The notes under the pieces were generated by a model. It saw only the letters and a list, made by a program, of their open reading frames with translations. It did no database searches and had not been told where the DNA came from. From Solanum dulcamara (Eukaryota; Streptophyta; Magnoliopsida; Solanales; Solanaceae), in the NCBI RefSeq assembly GCF_947179165.1, contig NC_077238.1, forward strand, positions 35,526,793 to 35,590,792: 64,000 nt of DNA. The letters run 5' to 3'. Made by a program: the position numbers and the translations under genes. Below, one piece after another: positions 21,789 through 34,600 of the stretch. The stretch's first letter is position 1, and each line of letters starts with the position of its first letter.

Positions 21789-24700
21789 CATACAAACCAA
21801 AAACATCATCCAAAATCTTTCCTTATGATCAATGCAACTTAATTTATATAGAATCTAACTAAGCCGGGTCTAAATAGGAGAAGTTGTAACCCACCTCAAG
21901 GCTAAAATCACACTTGAACCTTTACCCGGGTGCTTTACCTTTATGAAGAGCCTTGAAATACTTCCATACTATCAAACATAAAATACACATGTTAATATGG
22001 AACTAACGATATCCATATTGATGTTACAAATTTGGATTAGAAATTGATTCAAAAATTGACCCATGAACAATGATAATGAACTGAAAAATTATAACACCCC
22101 ATACTATACTAGCCTAGATCAAGTTTGAGAAATAAGAGGAAACCTGAGAAATAATTAGAGGAGTGAACATCCCAGTTCCCATGAGTGGTACCTATGATCC
22201 GTAAGAGTCCCTATGAGTCGTAGGTGGCCATCCATAAGTAACCCCATCACTTAGAAATATTTGAGTTTCTTCAACTCCCCCTATGAGTGGCTTCTACTGC
22301 CCGTAGGTTTTCCTATGAACTGTAGGAGAGGCTCATAGGTGAGGCTCAGAGACTCAATATCTCTGGGGTATGTAGGAAACTACCTACAATCTAGTAGGAT
22401 GGTCCGTAGATAGTTCTACGACCCATAAGATTGGGTCCATAAGTCTAACTTCAGAAACCCAGGTAAGTTCCCTGGTTTCTACAAGCCCTGTCCCGATGAC
22501 CAGTTACTTGGTCTACAACCCATAGGAGCTTGGTCATAGACCCACCTATCCAACTTTCAATAAGTCAAAAATTGGACCCCTGCTCCTACGAGGAGGACTC
22601 TACGATCCATATGAGTTACTACCATCAGTAGGAAGGGACTTGTAGATGGACTAGCCATTAATGAAGGGTATTTCAGTCTTTTGAATTAAAGAATGATTAT
22701 CTTTATTATTCATTTGAAAAAGAGTTTGAGCATGAGTTGAGGTGAAGAAGTCTCTTAATTAACATTTTTAACATTAGTTGAGTTGAGACGTCTCTTAATC
22801 ACATTTTGAGCATGAGTATAAATACTTTTAAACATCTATTTTGAGATTGAGTTGAGAAAAAAAATTCATATTTTTAATGTATTCATTGATTTGAGATCAT
22901 AACCTTTAAAGAGAAAATATGAGTTGAGAAGAGTTGAGTTTGAGCTAAGTCTAAAAGAGACAAAATGAGTTAATTGAGTAAATATACTCGCTTGAGTTAT
23001 GATCATAATAGACTATATTTTGGAAGTAGTATTGAGCACCAATTTGGGTAAGACTATAGAACAATTATAACCCCATAAACTACATAGCTAGTGTAGGATA
23101 GGATCGCACTGTTCATTCAAGAACCTCCTCATTGTCCCAAAAGAGGACTTTTATTGGATCCAAAGATGATTTTATGTCCCTTACCTTGGCAATGTATTGG
23201 GCGGTTGTGGAATAGACAACAGTTCATTGTATGATCATGTAGCTCATAAGTGATAGTTGTCAGTTAGAGAAACTCTCCAAAAAATAAAGTATTATATTTT
23301 TATATACTAAGTTACAGTTATTATTTCTTGTCTTTAAATGCACTGTCATTAATTATATTGCATGTTTTGTTGAGTTGAGTTATTTTGAGAGTTGAGTTCC
23401 TTGAGTTGAGCATCTGGAGTAAGTTTTTTCAACTATTTTACATGTCATACATTCCATATACTGACATCATTCGACCTGCATTATCTTATGATGCATATAA
23501 GTTATAGAGTTCCTAAACAAGCGCACTGTTGAAGATTAGTTTTCTACCCAGCTTTGATGAGACCTCTTTGCATATAGGGCTTTGGAGTTATCTATTTCAG
23601 TCATTTTATTTATCAGTTTGAGGTAGTCATGATCTTTTCTCGGTACCTATTTCAGAGTTAGTAGTTAGAGGCTTCATAGACTGGTTAGACAGTATTCAGT
23701 TTATTCCTTTGAGTATGTTTTGAAAACGTTATTTTATTTTTTATATTATTATATATTTAAGTTGTATGATTTGAACTGAGAGTATTAAGTTGCATGTTTC
23801 CTTGTTCCCATCTGAGCACATTTATGGTCCAAAATTCTTCCTCATAGTGAGTTAGCCATGTCAAGGATTCACTTGAGAACCAACAATGGTTTCTAAGTGC
23901 CGTGTATGCCTAGATTGTAGACTTGGGGCGTGACAAAAACTAACTATGTCATCATATTCCCCCAATGTGAGGATCACATGCCCTAAAGTTGGGTGAAGAT
24001 AGGAATTAATTTGTACCTAAAATGGTTCAAAAACTAAACTTTAGAGAATAAAAATCAAGGAATTTAAACTTAAAAATAGAATCGAATTGCAAATACGAAG
24101 CTAGAATATGTAATAAAAATTGGAGAGGAAAAATCTACCTTTGAATAAATTTAAATGGACAAGAAATGAGAAAATTTTCTAACACGGAGTTCTCTATCCC
24201 ACTTCTTTAACTTATGAAAATGAAGAAGATGAGAGAGATATAACACCAATAATGAATGTAAAAAATTGTCAAATGATCATTAAATTGGTCACCGAAAAAG
24301 CAACCCGGTCATAGATGAACAACTACAGCTAAAGCAGTTTGGAGGCTACTAAAGAGAATACTGCTAAAGAGGTCAAAGACTGTTAAAGAGATCAAATGAC
24401 TACAAAAGCGGTCGCAGCAGCAGTTTCGACCTCAGTTAAAGATAAGATGGAAGTATTCTTCAAACGGTTCCTCAGAATTCGTTTGAACCCCTTAAACGCA
24501 AACGAACTATGCTAACTCACCAAAATCGACATTCAAAACTCAACAAAATCGAAAAACTGACCAACGGAGGTCATCTCGACAAAATGTTAATACAAGTCAA
24601 CACTCACATAAAGCAACCAAAAACAAGCATAACACAACACACCACAAAATCATTTTGATCACCTAGAGATCAAAAACAAAGGTCGTTATAGACTAAACTC

Positions 24701-25115
24701 AATGTTCTAGAGCTAATCGTACTAGCAGAAATCTCATCCTAGCATATTTATTAAGAATATTTATCGAAGTCAATACTTTTCTAGACTTTCAAACACATCT
24801 CGCCTAATAGCTCATACTCACATTGAATGCCTCAGGACCCAAAACAACCTCGCTATTAACCCAAAATAAGCCTTTTAGAGCTACTAAAACTTATAAAAAT
24901 CTCATACAATGTCAAATTCTTCAAATATTGACTACAATCAACTCTTTCAACATAAAAGCCCCAAAAATGGGAAAACTCACTTAAAACTATCTTTACTACC
25001 TCGGAATGTATGCCACCTATTCCAACACAATAAATACACATAATATAAGATATGGAAAGTGGAAAAATAAGAAAATAAATATAAAAGTAAGAAAATGACC
25101 GCTATGGTCATTACA
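21789..25115 (-). repeat. LTR-like sequence, minus strand, split by a solo LTR
   Basis: The right end at 25115 reads tggtcattaca (TGTAATGACC on the minus strand). The body runs 25115-23936 and resumes 22089-21789 after an inserted LTR. The word ttgaaatacttccatactatcaaa (about 21951-21974) matches cttgaaacacttccacactgccaaa-type text of the duplication at 19628-20189, so the two LTR-like blocks are related. Around 24330-24440 alternating gctaaagaggt / gcagcagcag words occupy the U3-like zone. No coding content. Confidence 0.55.
22090..23935 (+). repeat. Probable solo LTR
   Basis: Starts TATAACACCCCATAC (the usual TG is TA here) and ends GGGGCGTGACA, 1.85 kb, with no polypurine tract before it and no primer-binding site or internal sequence after it. 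The left flank aaaat and right flank aaaac are a one-mismatch 5-bp target duplication. The U3-like part holds many ctatgagtcgtagg / cctatgatccgtaag palindromic words. Between 22690 and 23000 it is rich in gagttgag repeats. Confidence 0.7.
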
Positions 25116-26587
25116 ACAAGCCAGGCCGTTTAGCTTTATTTTAACGACGTCGATTGATCAAAAGTTTGCGTCAATTATCCACATAGCGTATTGTTATTTA
25201 TTCAATTTTGAAATAATTATAACTTTGAATTTGAATATTTATATTTGATTTGTGAAAGTTGAAACTTGAAAGTTTAGTACTTTATAGTTTGTGGGTTAAA
25301 TCTAGTTTGAGTTGGTATTCCAGTAACACCCCCATCTTGTTATAATTGTTCTTTCCAACTAGGATATTCCTTATTTATATGTCTAGTCAATTAACCAATA
25401 CCACTTAAATTATCCTCAATCTTATGCTCAGATTTATCATTATAAATAATGCTTTCAACTAAACTTGTTCCTTTTAATCAATTAAAATAATTTTAAACTA
25501 AATTAGATTTTTTCTTTCTTTTACAGGTCGCGTAGGAAGATTACAAGTATGAAATTGAGACTTAGCAATTACAAGACTAGTTGGTGTATCATCATCACCA
25601 TCATCATCATCTTCACTATTATTTTGTTCTTTTACACTATAAGTTTCTTGAATCTTAAATCCATTCATATCATGTGCATCTACACATATTTATTTAATTT
25701 TACTAAGTGGTTCTTCAAGCATACCATAATAAAATCAACTTGTACTACCTGTATCAGAAACATTTTTTTTACTACCACTACTACCTTTGGGACACAAATT
25801 TTTAACATTTTGACTTACTTTTTTTAAACTTATCCATTATGTAAATTAAAATAATTAAAATTATAAACACAAAAATAATATAATTAAATATTCTATAATT
25901 AATATATTAAATAAAAGTAAGAGAAGGAAGAACATACCAAATGTAGGAGACAATGAAAGAATAAGCAACCATAAAATTGATGAATTACCGAACACTTAAA
26001 AGTTTAAAACTTCCACTTATGCATTTAATTGCAAAAAAAAATATAATATTGCTATCACTTTAAAAGAGAATTGGAAATAGTATTTATAGATAAAAATGGA
26101 TTGAAGTGTAATTTTTATAATTTGGGGGTTAAAAATATTTTTTGGGGACTAGGGGGCATTTGGGGCCACTTTTCAGAAAGTGGCCCAATAGTGCAAATTG
26201 TCAAAATTAAAATAAAATAAACATTGACTTATGAAGCCGGTGCACTAGTGGACCACCTACCAGTCCTCTACCGAGCTGGTCTACTAAGCGAAAAAGGTCA
26301 TCCAGCCCAGCACGAGACTAGACCACTGACCTAATGAATCGGTGATCAGTTTGTTCTACCTGGTACCAGGCCCTTAAAGGATCGGGATACTTAAGTTGTT
26401 GCATCAAAATCAGCTCAACGAGTGATTTTTTTCCTAATAGATGAGTAAGTGGTTGCAGCAAATATATTGACTATTAGAAAAAATCAAACAAGTTTTGAGG
26501 CTGCTGTAACAACTATACACCTATATAACTCTAATTTTCTCCTATTTCATACATCATTTAAATTTAGATACTTCATATTTTCATTAG
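25116..26587 (-). pseudogene. hAT-like DNA transposon remnant (5' region and transposase N-terminus)
   Basis: On the minus strand a frame opens near 25838 with MDKFKKSKSK and continues, with stops and shifts, through an acidic stretch (EDDDDDGDD near 25590) to a BED-finger-like end: SGIG, stop, LTRHINKEYPSW near 25360-25400, resembling the GTGxLxRHxxxC region of hAT transposases. Upstream on the minus strand there is a TATAAATA box (complement of 26081-26088) and a C-rich ccccaaatgccccc-type leader, a pattern I associate with plant hAT elements. I could not find terminal inverted repeats or the hATC dimerisation domain. The + frame 25549-25827 is its antisense shadow. Moderate-to-low confidence. 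Confidence 0.4.
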
Positions 26588-27336
26588 TGTAATGACTCTG
26601 AAGGTTATTTTTAGAAATTTTCATAAAATTGACCATTTTACCCCTTTCGATAGTTGCTTTGAATCATATTTGATAAGTTTATGATGTTGGTTTTTGTAAT
26701 TCTTGGAAAAAGTGGTAATTTTTTAAAGTTTGGAATTTCAAATGGCTTAAGTTGTGAAATAATGGTTTTTGGTGTCTTTCAAAGTTTTGAATCTCAGAAT
26801 GGAATTTCATTGATTCCATTAACTTTGAAATGATGAAATTGGTCTAGAAAAGTTGTATCAGAGAATTGAGGTCCCAAGTTGGAAACTGGTGAAGTTTAAA
26901 GCTTCACAATTGGAGTTATATCGGGGAATTTAGGTTCTAAGTTGAAAATTGGTTATGTTTTAGCCTTAGAGTTGACACTGATCAACATCTAGAGTTCAGA
27001 TGCTTGGATCAGATTTTTTATGACTCTATTGGATCTTGGAGGTGATTTTAGGTCTAGGTGAGGTCTTGGTTGAATTTTCAGAGCTCTCAAGCTTGAATTG
27101 GTGTTTTTGGGCCTTAAGTTAGTTTAGTTGTGACTAAATGGGTTTAGGATCAAAGAGAACTTCCATTTAAATTGCGACCATTGTATTGAGTTTGAAAGGT
27201 CAAATTTAGTTACATGGCATATATGGTTTGTGTGCATGTGGTTCTAAATGAAACTCGAGGGTCCATTCGGCGTTTGGGTACCTTGTGTATTTGCTGATGC
27301 CTAAGTCTGGTTCATGCCTTATTCGCGTTCGTGATG

Positions 27337-29484
27337 CTTGATGTGACGAACCGACCTAGGACATAGTCGTAATACGATGATAGAAACCCCAAAAGGCTCC
27401 AACCAAGCCTTTTGACATATCATAAAGCATACATAAGGTAAAGTAAGTGAGGAAAATAACATAATAAATAGTCTAAATCATGAATCAGAGAGAGAATAGG
27501 AATAGACAACATAGACTCTTAACATATGTCCAACAAATACCTCTACTACATAAAAATGGAGGGGGTTAAGACATGTCCCTATCTCACCCTCAACATGAAA
27601 GAAATAAACATTTTGGAAAGAAAAAATGAGCAACTCATAACTAGTCCCCAATAGATGAGGACTCACCAAATACTTTGCCGATAAGGAAACTCTACTAGCC
27701 ACATATGGTAAGAGCGTGATCCTCAACTTCTACATTATGAGATAAGTAGGAAACAAATATGCATTAGTCTTTCGAATGTATTAATTATGAGGGCATGACA
27801 TGCAACATAAATCATAAGATGCAATGATCAATTTAGTACAAGATAAAGAGGATACGTGAATTCATGAGAAAAACATAATGATCAAAGCATTTGAAAGGCA
27901 TAGTTGAAATCATGAAAGTAAATAAGAGGTCATACATATGTGGGATAGAACCATAATCGAAAATAAGACCAAGCAAGCTATAACATAGAATTTTGATGTC
28001 TCCCCATACAACGGAAGAAAGGAGAATCTACTTGCCAAGGTAGACTCTACCTCGCTAGGCGGATCATGTATGTACGCTATATATGGATCCACTAGCTACG
28101 CCATGAAGGCAACCTACGGTGGCACATCGTTTAAGAGACTTGAGTCTGCTACTAAGGCTTTTGGTAGGGTCCCCACCTCAAGTACACTCGGTGCTAAGTA
28201 AAATCCCACGGAATACATAACATAGTAATCATACTTAGCATATATAATAACTTGTTAATAAACTTCATGATTCATAGAATAGCTCATTTCATAACATAAT
28301 TTCAATATGAGTATTGGCCTTTCATCATTACAAATCATACTTTCATAATTGTTGTTATTAGGTCCTAGGTCAACATATAGGGCCCTAAGTCATCTTTCAT
28401 ATCTTGAACATATTTGCAATTCATGATCATAATTCATACTTAACGTTAGAGTAAAACTCATATACATAGACAATTTGAATAAAAACCATGATAATACTTT
28501 AACATCATTGAATTTATAATCATACTTCATAATATCTTCATTGAAAATAGCTTCATGCATGGGTATTCATAATTAAACTTAAAATCACACAATTCATGAA
28601 GAAACATACTTATAATGATCATATATAATGATTAAAAATATAATTGAAATAGCCCAATGTAATTCAATAAATTAGAGTTACAAACTCAATTAAATTCATG
28701 AGATTTTGTGTAGAAACCTTGGGACTCCATAGATGAAAAGGACCCATGGATCAGTACCTATATATATTGATTGAATTTGTCCTCAGAATTGAAAAAGGAG
28801 ACTTGTTCTTGAAGAAACCCTAGTAAAACTTGATGAAGTAGATGAACCCTTGAATGAACCTTGAGAGAAAAGTCTTAAAGTTGATTGAGAATTAATGAGG
28901 GAAAAGAATAGGTTTAGGAGTATTTAGCATATTTTTGTGATGAATCTAGTCCAAAAAACATCCATATACATTAATAAAAAAATAAAAAAATGATCGATTT
29001 ACCCCTCATTTAATTGGAAATGAGACTCACCACGAAGGACCCATCACGGTCCATGATACTCATCACGGCCCGTGGTGGTGTCCGTGATGGGTGCCTTAAA
29101 CTTGAATTTTTGGAGTTGTAGAGAAGAGTTTCAGGACCTCCTCCACAAAGACCTTCACGATCCTTGGAGGGCATCACAGTCTGTGAAGAGTGGGCGTGGT
29201 TCAGGGCCTGCAGGTTAGTTTGTAGGAGTGACCACCATGAAACCCACCACGGTTTGTGAAGCTCTTTACGGCCGTGGTGGTGAGGCATGGTCCTTGCGTT
29301 GGGATCATATTCAAGGGTCTCAGGGGAGGGGTAACCACTGAGGGATTCATGGTCCGTGATGCTCATCATGACACGTGATAGCATTTTATGGTCATCACCT
29401 GGTGCCAAACATTACAGGTTTTCAGAAATTTCATGTATTGATCCTCATTTTTGGACTTTCCAAATTCTGGGGTCTTACTCTTGA
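27337..29484 (-). repeat. Solo LTR with perfect 5-bp target-site duplication
   Basis: The LTR body 27342-29479 is minus strand: TGTAAGACCCC-like start at 29479 (first base pair altered) and end GGTTCGTCACA at 27342. It is flanked by cttga at 27337-27341 and cttga at 29480-29484. No internal sequence is present, so it is the product of LTR-LTR recombination. It belongs to the group of 1704-3769, sharing inverted forms of gctagtggatcc and gaggactcacc. GC-rich palindromic words around catcacggcccgtggtg occupy 29030-29350. Confidence 0.88.
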
Positions 29485-30470
29485 CCACAATCACGGAATG
29501 CTGAAGAGTTTCCTTCACATTCGTGAAAGTTTGGCCATGATCCTGATCGCAATCACGGAAGGTCTTGACCACTGACCTCCACGTTCGCAGGCCTTAGTTC
29601 AGGATCGTGGAGGATTAATTTTAACTGAATAGTATTTTTATTCCTAAAGACAGGAAAAAATGACCATTTTTTACCATTTTGAGCTTTGAGAGCTCGGTAA
29701 GGGCGAATTTTAGAGGATTTTTCAAGATTCTTCATTTAGGTAAGTGATTTTAACTCAGATTCTTCAATACACATTGATTTTATTGTGATTCTAAGCTCTA
29801 ATTTCTTGATTTTTATTCCAAAATAGGGGTTTTGCTCAAGAACTTAGGTTTTACTAATATGGTGATTATGAGTTAATTGTAACTCTTCTTTTGAAATGAT
29901 TTTCACCAATGGATTAAAAATATTTCAAAAAATGTTTTCATGTAAAAAATTTCAAATTTGAACCTTATTTTCAGAATCAAAATTTTTAGTTGTTTTGACC
30001 CTTTTTCCTGAATTTTGTGATTTTGGTATCGTTAGTTCTGAATCTGATTAGGAATCACTATTTAATTAGATTGTGGTATTTTAGACACTATCCGAAAGGG
30101 GAAAACTCAATTGGCTGATTGATCATGATTTGATTAAAGAAAGTGAACTTCTAAAACTTCATAAATCTTGTAGAATCCTCAAATTTCCTTTCTTGCATAC
30201 GTTGGGGAGTAATGGGAATGAGGTAATGAATTGTTTTCTAAAATGCATTAATCAAAATAATGAACGAGGTTAACTAAAAGGCAATGTGTTCTAGTCTTGT
30301 GATTGGGAAGTGTGAAATGCCTTGATCTTTATATGGTTGTACATTTAATTAAAAGCTTTGATAGATTTATTTTTCTTGTGAACTTCGTGAACTTGTCATT
30401 TTCTCACTACTGTGTGAACTTGCCGAATTGCAATTTTGTTCTTAAACACTGTGATGAAATAGATATGTGC

Positions 30471-30677
30471 GATGTCGAGGTTATTGTTTTAATGAAATTA
30501 TGATATCGAGGTCAGTTTTGTTGAGATTGTCATATTGATGGTCATTATCAGTAAGAGTGTGATATCAAGGTTATTATCGATGAAAGTGTGATGTAGAGGT
30601 CATTACCGATCAGTGTATGATGTTGAGTTCATTTTCAGCGAGAGTGTGATGCTGAGGTTATTGCTGGTGAGACTCCT
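30471..30677 (+). repeat. Minisatellite, 29-31-bp unit, seven copies, inside an LTR
   Basis: Units begin gatgtcgagg / gatatcaagg / gatgctgagg at 30471, 30502, 30531, 30561, 30590, 30619 and 30648. The shared core is ga-t-g-aggtcattatcgatgagagtgt with scattered changes. The clean 29-base periodicity is in the last four units. Confidence 0.8.
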
Positions 30678-31358
30678 GGATTCCTAATGATCTTGAAATT
30701 TGTTGTGATGCTAGGTCATTATCGTGAAAGTTAGTGATGCTCAACTGTTGATTGGGCATGATCATCCTTGTATAATTATGTGTGCTGTAGTGATTCTTAT
30801 GACTAATTTGTGTGATACTTGTGATTTCAGGCTTGTGATGACTTAATTGTGGTTCTAAAACTTATTTTAACTATATATTATGAACTCTAGATTGGGTTGA
30901 TTTCTGTACAGATTGTAGTTATGGAGGTTCAGTTGGGATGAAAGGAGTTCATGTATTCTATTAATTTTGCCTATTATTATTAGTTGGCTTGCTGAGTATC
31001 ATGTTATTTGGTAATCACTCCTTGCTTCTACACTTGTGTAAGTTCTGAGCCCGAACAGTGAGTTTGAGATATTCCTTTTCCATCTAGGCATTGAGGTGAC
31101 TTTGAAAGATAGATGATTGACATCCAATGATCTTCCTTATACCTTTTACTTATGTTTTGATCTATTTGAGAAAAAAATACATTTGATATTTGTATTTATC
31201 TTTCATTCCATTTTTACTAGTGGCTTGTACAGGTGACAACTAAATTTTAGGAGTTATTTGACATTATTTAAGATTTCTGCATTATTAGGAGTTATTTGAG
31301 ATTACTTGTTCTAGTGGGATAGGAAACGTTCCATCATATTTTATTTCATGTTATGACA

Positions 31359-32422
31359 AAATGATATCAAATCCCAGGTTTATAGGTCTTACATGTGTAT
31401 AAGACAAGTCTAAAAAGGTCTCGAGGATCAATACAGAGACGTTGGTACTTATCTTCAAGAGTTTATGATGGCTGTTAGGAAACTTTCTTTTTATTCATTC
31501 TTTTGTACATTCGCTGATACTAATTTTCTGTGTGTTATTTTGGGAGATACTGAGGACCAAATCTTCTATCTCTAGAGGTCGAGGGGAGGCAGTCCTCAAG
31601 GCAATTACTGAGACCCCAACAAGGGGTAAGGGTAAGGATAGATCTATATTTGATGCTCATGAAGTGGAACCAGGTAGAGGCCATGAATGAAAGCAGCACA
31701 AGCTAGAGGTCTTGCTAGAGAGGCTTCACCAAAGGTTCCTCCCGAGTATGCAGCTTCCTTGCTTTAGGATACTTTTATGAGAAAGTTTGGTGTACAAGAG
31801 GACTTGTTCTTTTAGTGAGTTTTCTGGTGCATCAACTAGAGGCAGGGGCTCACATAGAGGTAGCGGTTTTTCCAAGCGTCATAGGCCCATACATGCATCC
31901 ATGCTAGCGGTTGAGAGTGATAGGAACCATTACTGCTTGGGCTGAGGTGGCTATGGTAGTTCATCAGGTGCACAACAACAATCATCCAAACTGATATGAT
32001 AGTGCCTCCTACAAACTCACTCAAGACCCCATCATACTTATTTAGTTGTTTCGGATAGAGATTTAGCGCCTCCATCCAAGGGTCGGGGTAGGGGTCAGAC
32101 AGGTAGGGATGGCAAAATTGATGGTGGTGGTGTTATGGTTCAATGTGTAGGTAGATGTGTTGCTTAGACTAGAGGCGGTAGAGGGGCCTAATGTTATGTT
32201 TTTCCAAGGAGACATAAGGTCCAGGCTTCTAATGTCATCATCAAATGTATCATCCTTTTTTTCGTGATATGCGTCAGTGTTATTTGATCTAAGGTCAATA
32301 TTTTCCTGTGTGTCTACCTATTTTTCTTCTTAGGTTTTATTTTATATGTGCTCTTATGCCTATGCTTGTACATGTTTCTACACTCGTGGGTGAGCCTTTA
32401 GTGGTGAATTGAGTGTATCTAT
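31359..32422 (+). pseudogene. Gypsy gag C-terminus and protease start
   Basis: After the primer-binding site a start-like ATG lies near 31550 (MRTKSSISRGRGEAV, an RGRG-rich gag start). Further on, fragments read YLVVSDRDLAPPSKGRGRGQ (near 32038-32100), a GGRGAxCYVFPRRHK run (near 32175-32220) and a protease active-site region LFDLRSIFSCVSTYF (near 32285-32330; the expected text is LFDPGSTxSYVSxYF). Much of gag, including the capsid domain, has been deleted between 31700 and 31900. The fragment stops at 32422 where the next LTR is inserted. This is a different lineage from the 8-13 kb element. Confidence 0.75.
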
Positions 32423-34440
32423 TGTCACGACCCAAGTTAGGCAATAGGTGTGACATGGCAATTAGGATTCCCGAAGAAACTCCAACTATGCCTCTTATTA
32501 TATCATAAGCATATATAAGTTAACAATAATTGGAGACTCATGAGAAATATAAGAACATAACATATCTAGAATGAAGCAAGACAACATAGATTCCAAACAC
32601 ATATCCAACATGCCTCTACAAGAACTAACATAAGTGTGGACTATGATATATTTCTAGTTCACCCTCAAAAAAAGTAATGACATAAAATGGAATAGTCTCA
32701 ATGTACCAACATAGTCTAAGAAGGACAAGTAAAGAAAAGATAGACTTGGCTTGCCCTCAAAGAATGAGGACTCACAACACAATCTTCAACAAGTCACGAA
32801 CTAGCAAAGAGAAGAGGATGGAGGGTCCGTCCCTAAGTTTTAATATAATGTAGGCACTGAAATATGCGTAATCATACTTGGATATACTAAGTATGTAGGC
32901 AATGTAATGCATAATAAAACCATGTTGTGCAAATAAACATTTCAAATAGCATGATAAAAGAGGTAGTAAAATCATAAGTAGACATGAGAAGAGAATGCAC
33001 AATAAACCATAAGAGTATCATGTAAAAGTAAAGGATAGGATTACTAAATCATCATAAAGGACTATACATGTGTGGGATATAGACATAACCAATAATTAAG
33101 ACCATCAGAGCTATAATATGGAACCCGATGTAACTGCCACATCAAGAAGTTAGAGGCTACTTGCCAAGGTAAACTCCATATCATCATCATGTTCTATATA
33201 TGGTTCCACTAGCTAGGCCATAATGGAAAACCTATGGTGGCAACATAGTTAAGGAACTAGAGATTACTACTAAGGACCCCTTGGGTCGAGTCCCTACCTT
33301 AGAGTCCTCTCAATGCTAAGTCAACATCCTACGGGATATCTATCAATTATCATAAATCATACTTGTCATAAATAATAATTCATACTTGTATTGATAACAT
33401 AAACGTATCATGTGTAAATACAATCAAACTACCAATCTAATTCATAAAATTTGTTCATAAGAATAGCTCATTATCATGTGATTAATGTAAAGTGGGTGTA
33501 GGGATTCCATCATTATGTATCCTTTTTCATAATGAGTATCATTAGGGTCTTAAGTATCTCATTTTCATAAAACTTGCTTGAACACTTGAAATTTCATGAT
33601 CATAACTCTACTTGAAATTTAGGTGAAAACATGAGTTTACAATTAATTAATTTAGAAATAATGAAACTGGTTTGAAAACATGTATGATCATATAATTTAC
33701 ATAAACCAATACATAATTCATGAAAATAATATCAATTGAAACTATAATTAAAAATATCAATCATCAATGCCATGAGCCCTAAAGAGAGTAACGTAGGAAA
33801 TTCATAAAAAAAACTCTTTAATTCAATGCATTAATCATTAATTCAAAGTAAAATAAATTCATAATCATAGTTTAAATCATAGATCATGTAATTAAAATTT
33901 GGGATCACAAAACCCATAACTTGAATTGATTGAAAAAGTTAGAATTTTTGGGCTCCATGGGTGAAAGGCACCCTTGGATGAATGCCCCATATACCTTGAA
34001 TGAGAATCTAGAAGAAACTTTCAGAAATTTTAAGTTTTTGATGAAGATCTTGAGAAAATTGTTTGAATTTGTTTAGTGGTGATTTTAGAGCTTTTGTAGA
34101 GAGAGAATTATTTGAAATAGATGACTTGTGAAAGAATGAGGGAAAATAGGAGTTTAGGGTAGTTTATATGATTGAATTAAGTCCTAAAAATGTTTTCATT
34201 GACTAACTAATAGGTAGGGAAAACTCTAAAATGGCCCTACTTAAAAACTAAAATCGGACGGAAAAATTAACCTAAGTCTGCGATGCGGAGATGGTCCTTG
34301 ATAGGCCAATTTTTAGTTAATGGGACTTTTGGCCAAATTTTGACCTAGGGAGAACTTGATGTAAAATCCATCGATGCCATTTTTGCAATGTTTAAACTTA
34401 TTATATCATATGTCAACCTTCAAATGCTCAGGATATTACG
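32423..34440 (-). repeat. 3' LTR, minus strand
   Basis: On the minus strand it starts CGTAATATCC at 34440 (normally TG), right after a purine tract, and ends GGGTCGTGACA at 32423, 2.02 kb. Inverted landmarks of the 1704/17181 LTR group are present (ccactagctaggcc near 33206-33220, aaggtaaactcca, gaggactcac near 32767). It interrupts a + strand protease remnant on the left. Confidence 0.82.
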
Positions 34441-34600
34441 TTATCTCCCCTTTAGGAACATTCATACTCAAATGAGGTAGGATTAGCTTTAGTAGAGTAG
34501 AGTGTATAGCTAACAACCCAGCATAAATGCAATAATGCAACAGAAGTTAGAAAGTAGGAGTTTGGAGGATTTGAGCATGAATATCCAATTACCTTAGGCC
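34441..34600 (-). other. Polypurine tract and 3' untranslated region, minus strand
   Basis: The complement of 34441-34455 is a purine tract (taaaggggagataa) beside the LTR start, preceded on the minus strand by the tcatttgagtatgaatgtt box. The rest is non-coding spacer to the chromodomain stop. Confidence 0.6.

Larger units (their letters stand above)
26588..31358 (+). repeat. 5' LTR of a gypsy element, split by a solo LTR
   Basis: Starts TGTAATGACTCTGAAGG at 26588 and runs to 27341. It resumes at 29485 after the inserted minus-strand LTR and ends GTTATGACA at 31358, about 2.6 kb without the insert. A degenerate primer-binding site (about 31361-31375, gatatcaaatcccaggtt for tggtatcagagcccaggtt) follows. 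The U3-like part carries tcacgaatgtg / gatcgcgatcac-type words (29490-29610). It contains the 29-bp minisatellite at 30471-30677. Confidence 0.75.

Noticed and set aside
25116..25300. caggccg near the start and caggccc near 26370 as terminal inverted repeats of the hAT-like element
   Set aside because: Both read in the same direction rather than inverted, and no 8-bp target duplication flanks them.
25549..25827. Plus-strand 92-residue hydrophobic frame resembling a membrane protein
   Set aside because: Antisense of the acidic and lysine-rich part of the hAT-like remnant. Poly-Ile/Phe arises from ATC/TTC runs.
29010..29408. 132-residue minus-strand frame with HHGRK and SLSGYPSPET words
   Set aside because: Lies in the GC-rich palindromic U3 zone of a solo LTR, with no domain and no neighbouring homologue.
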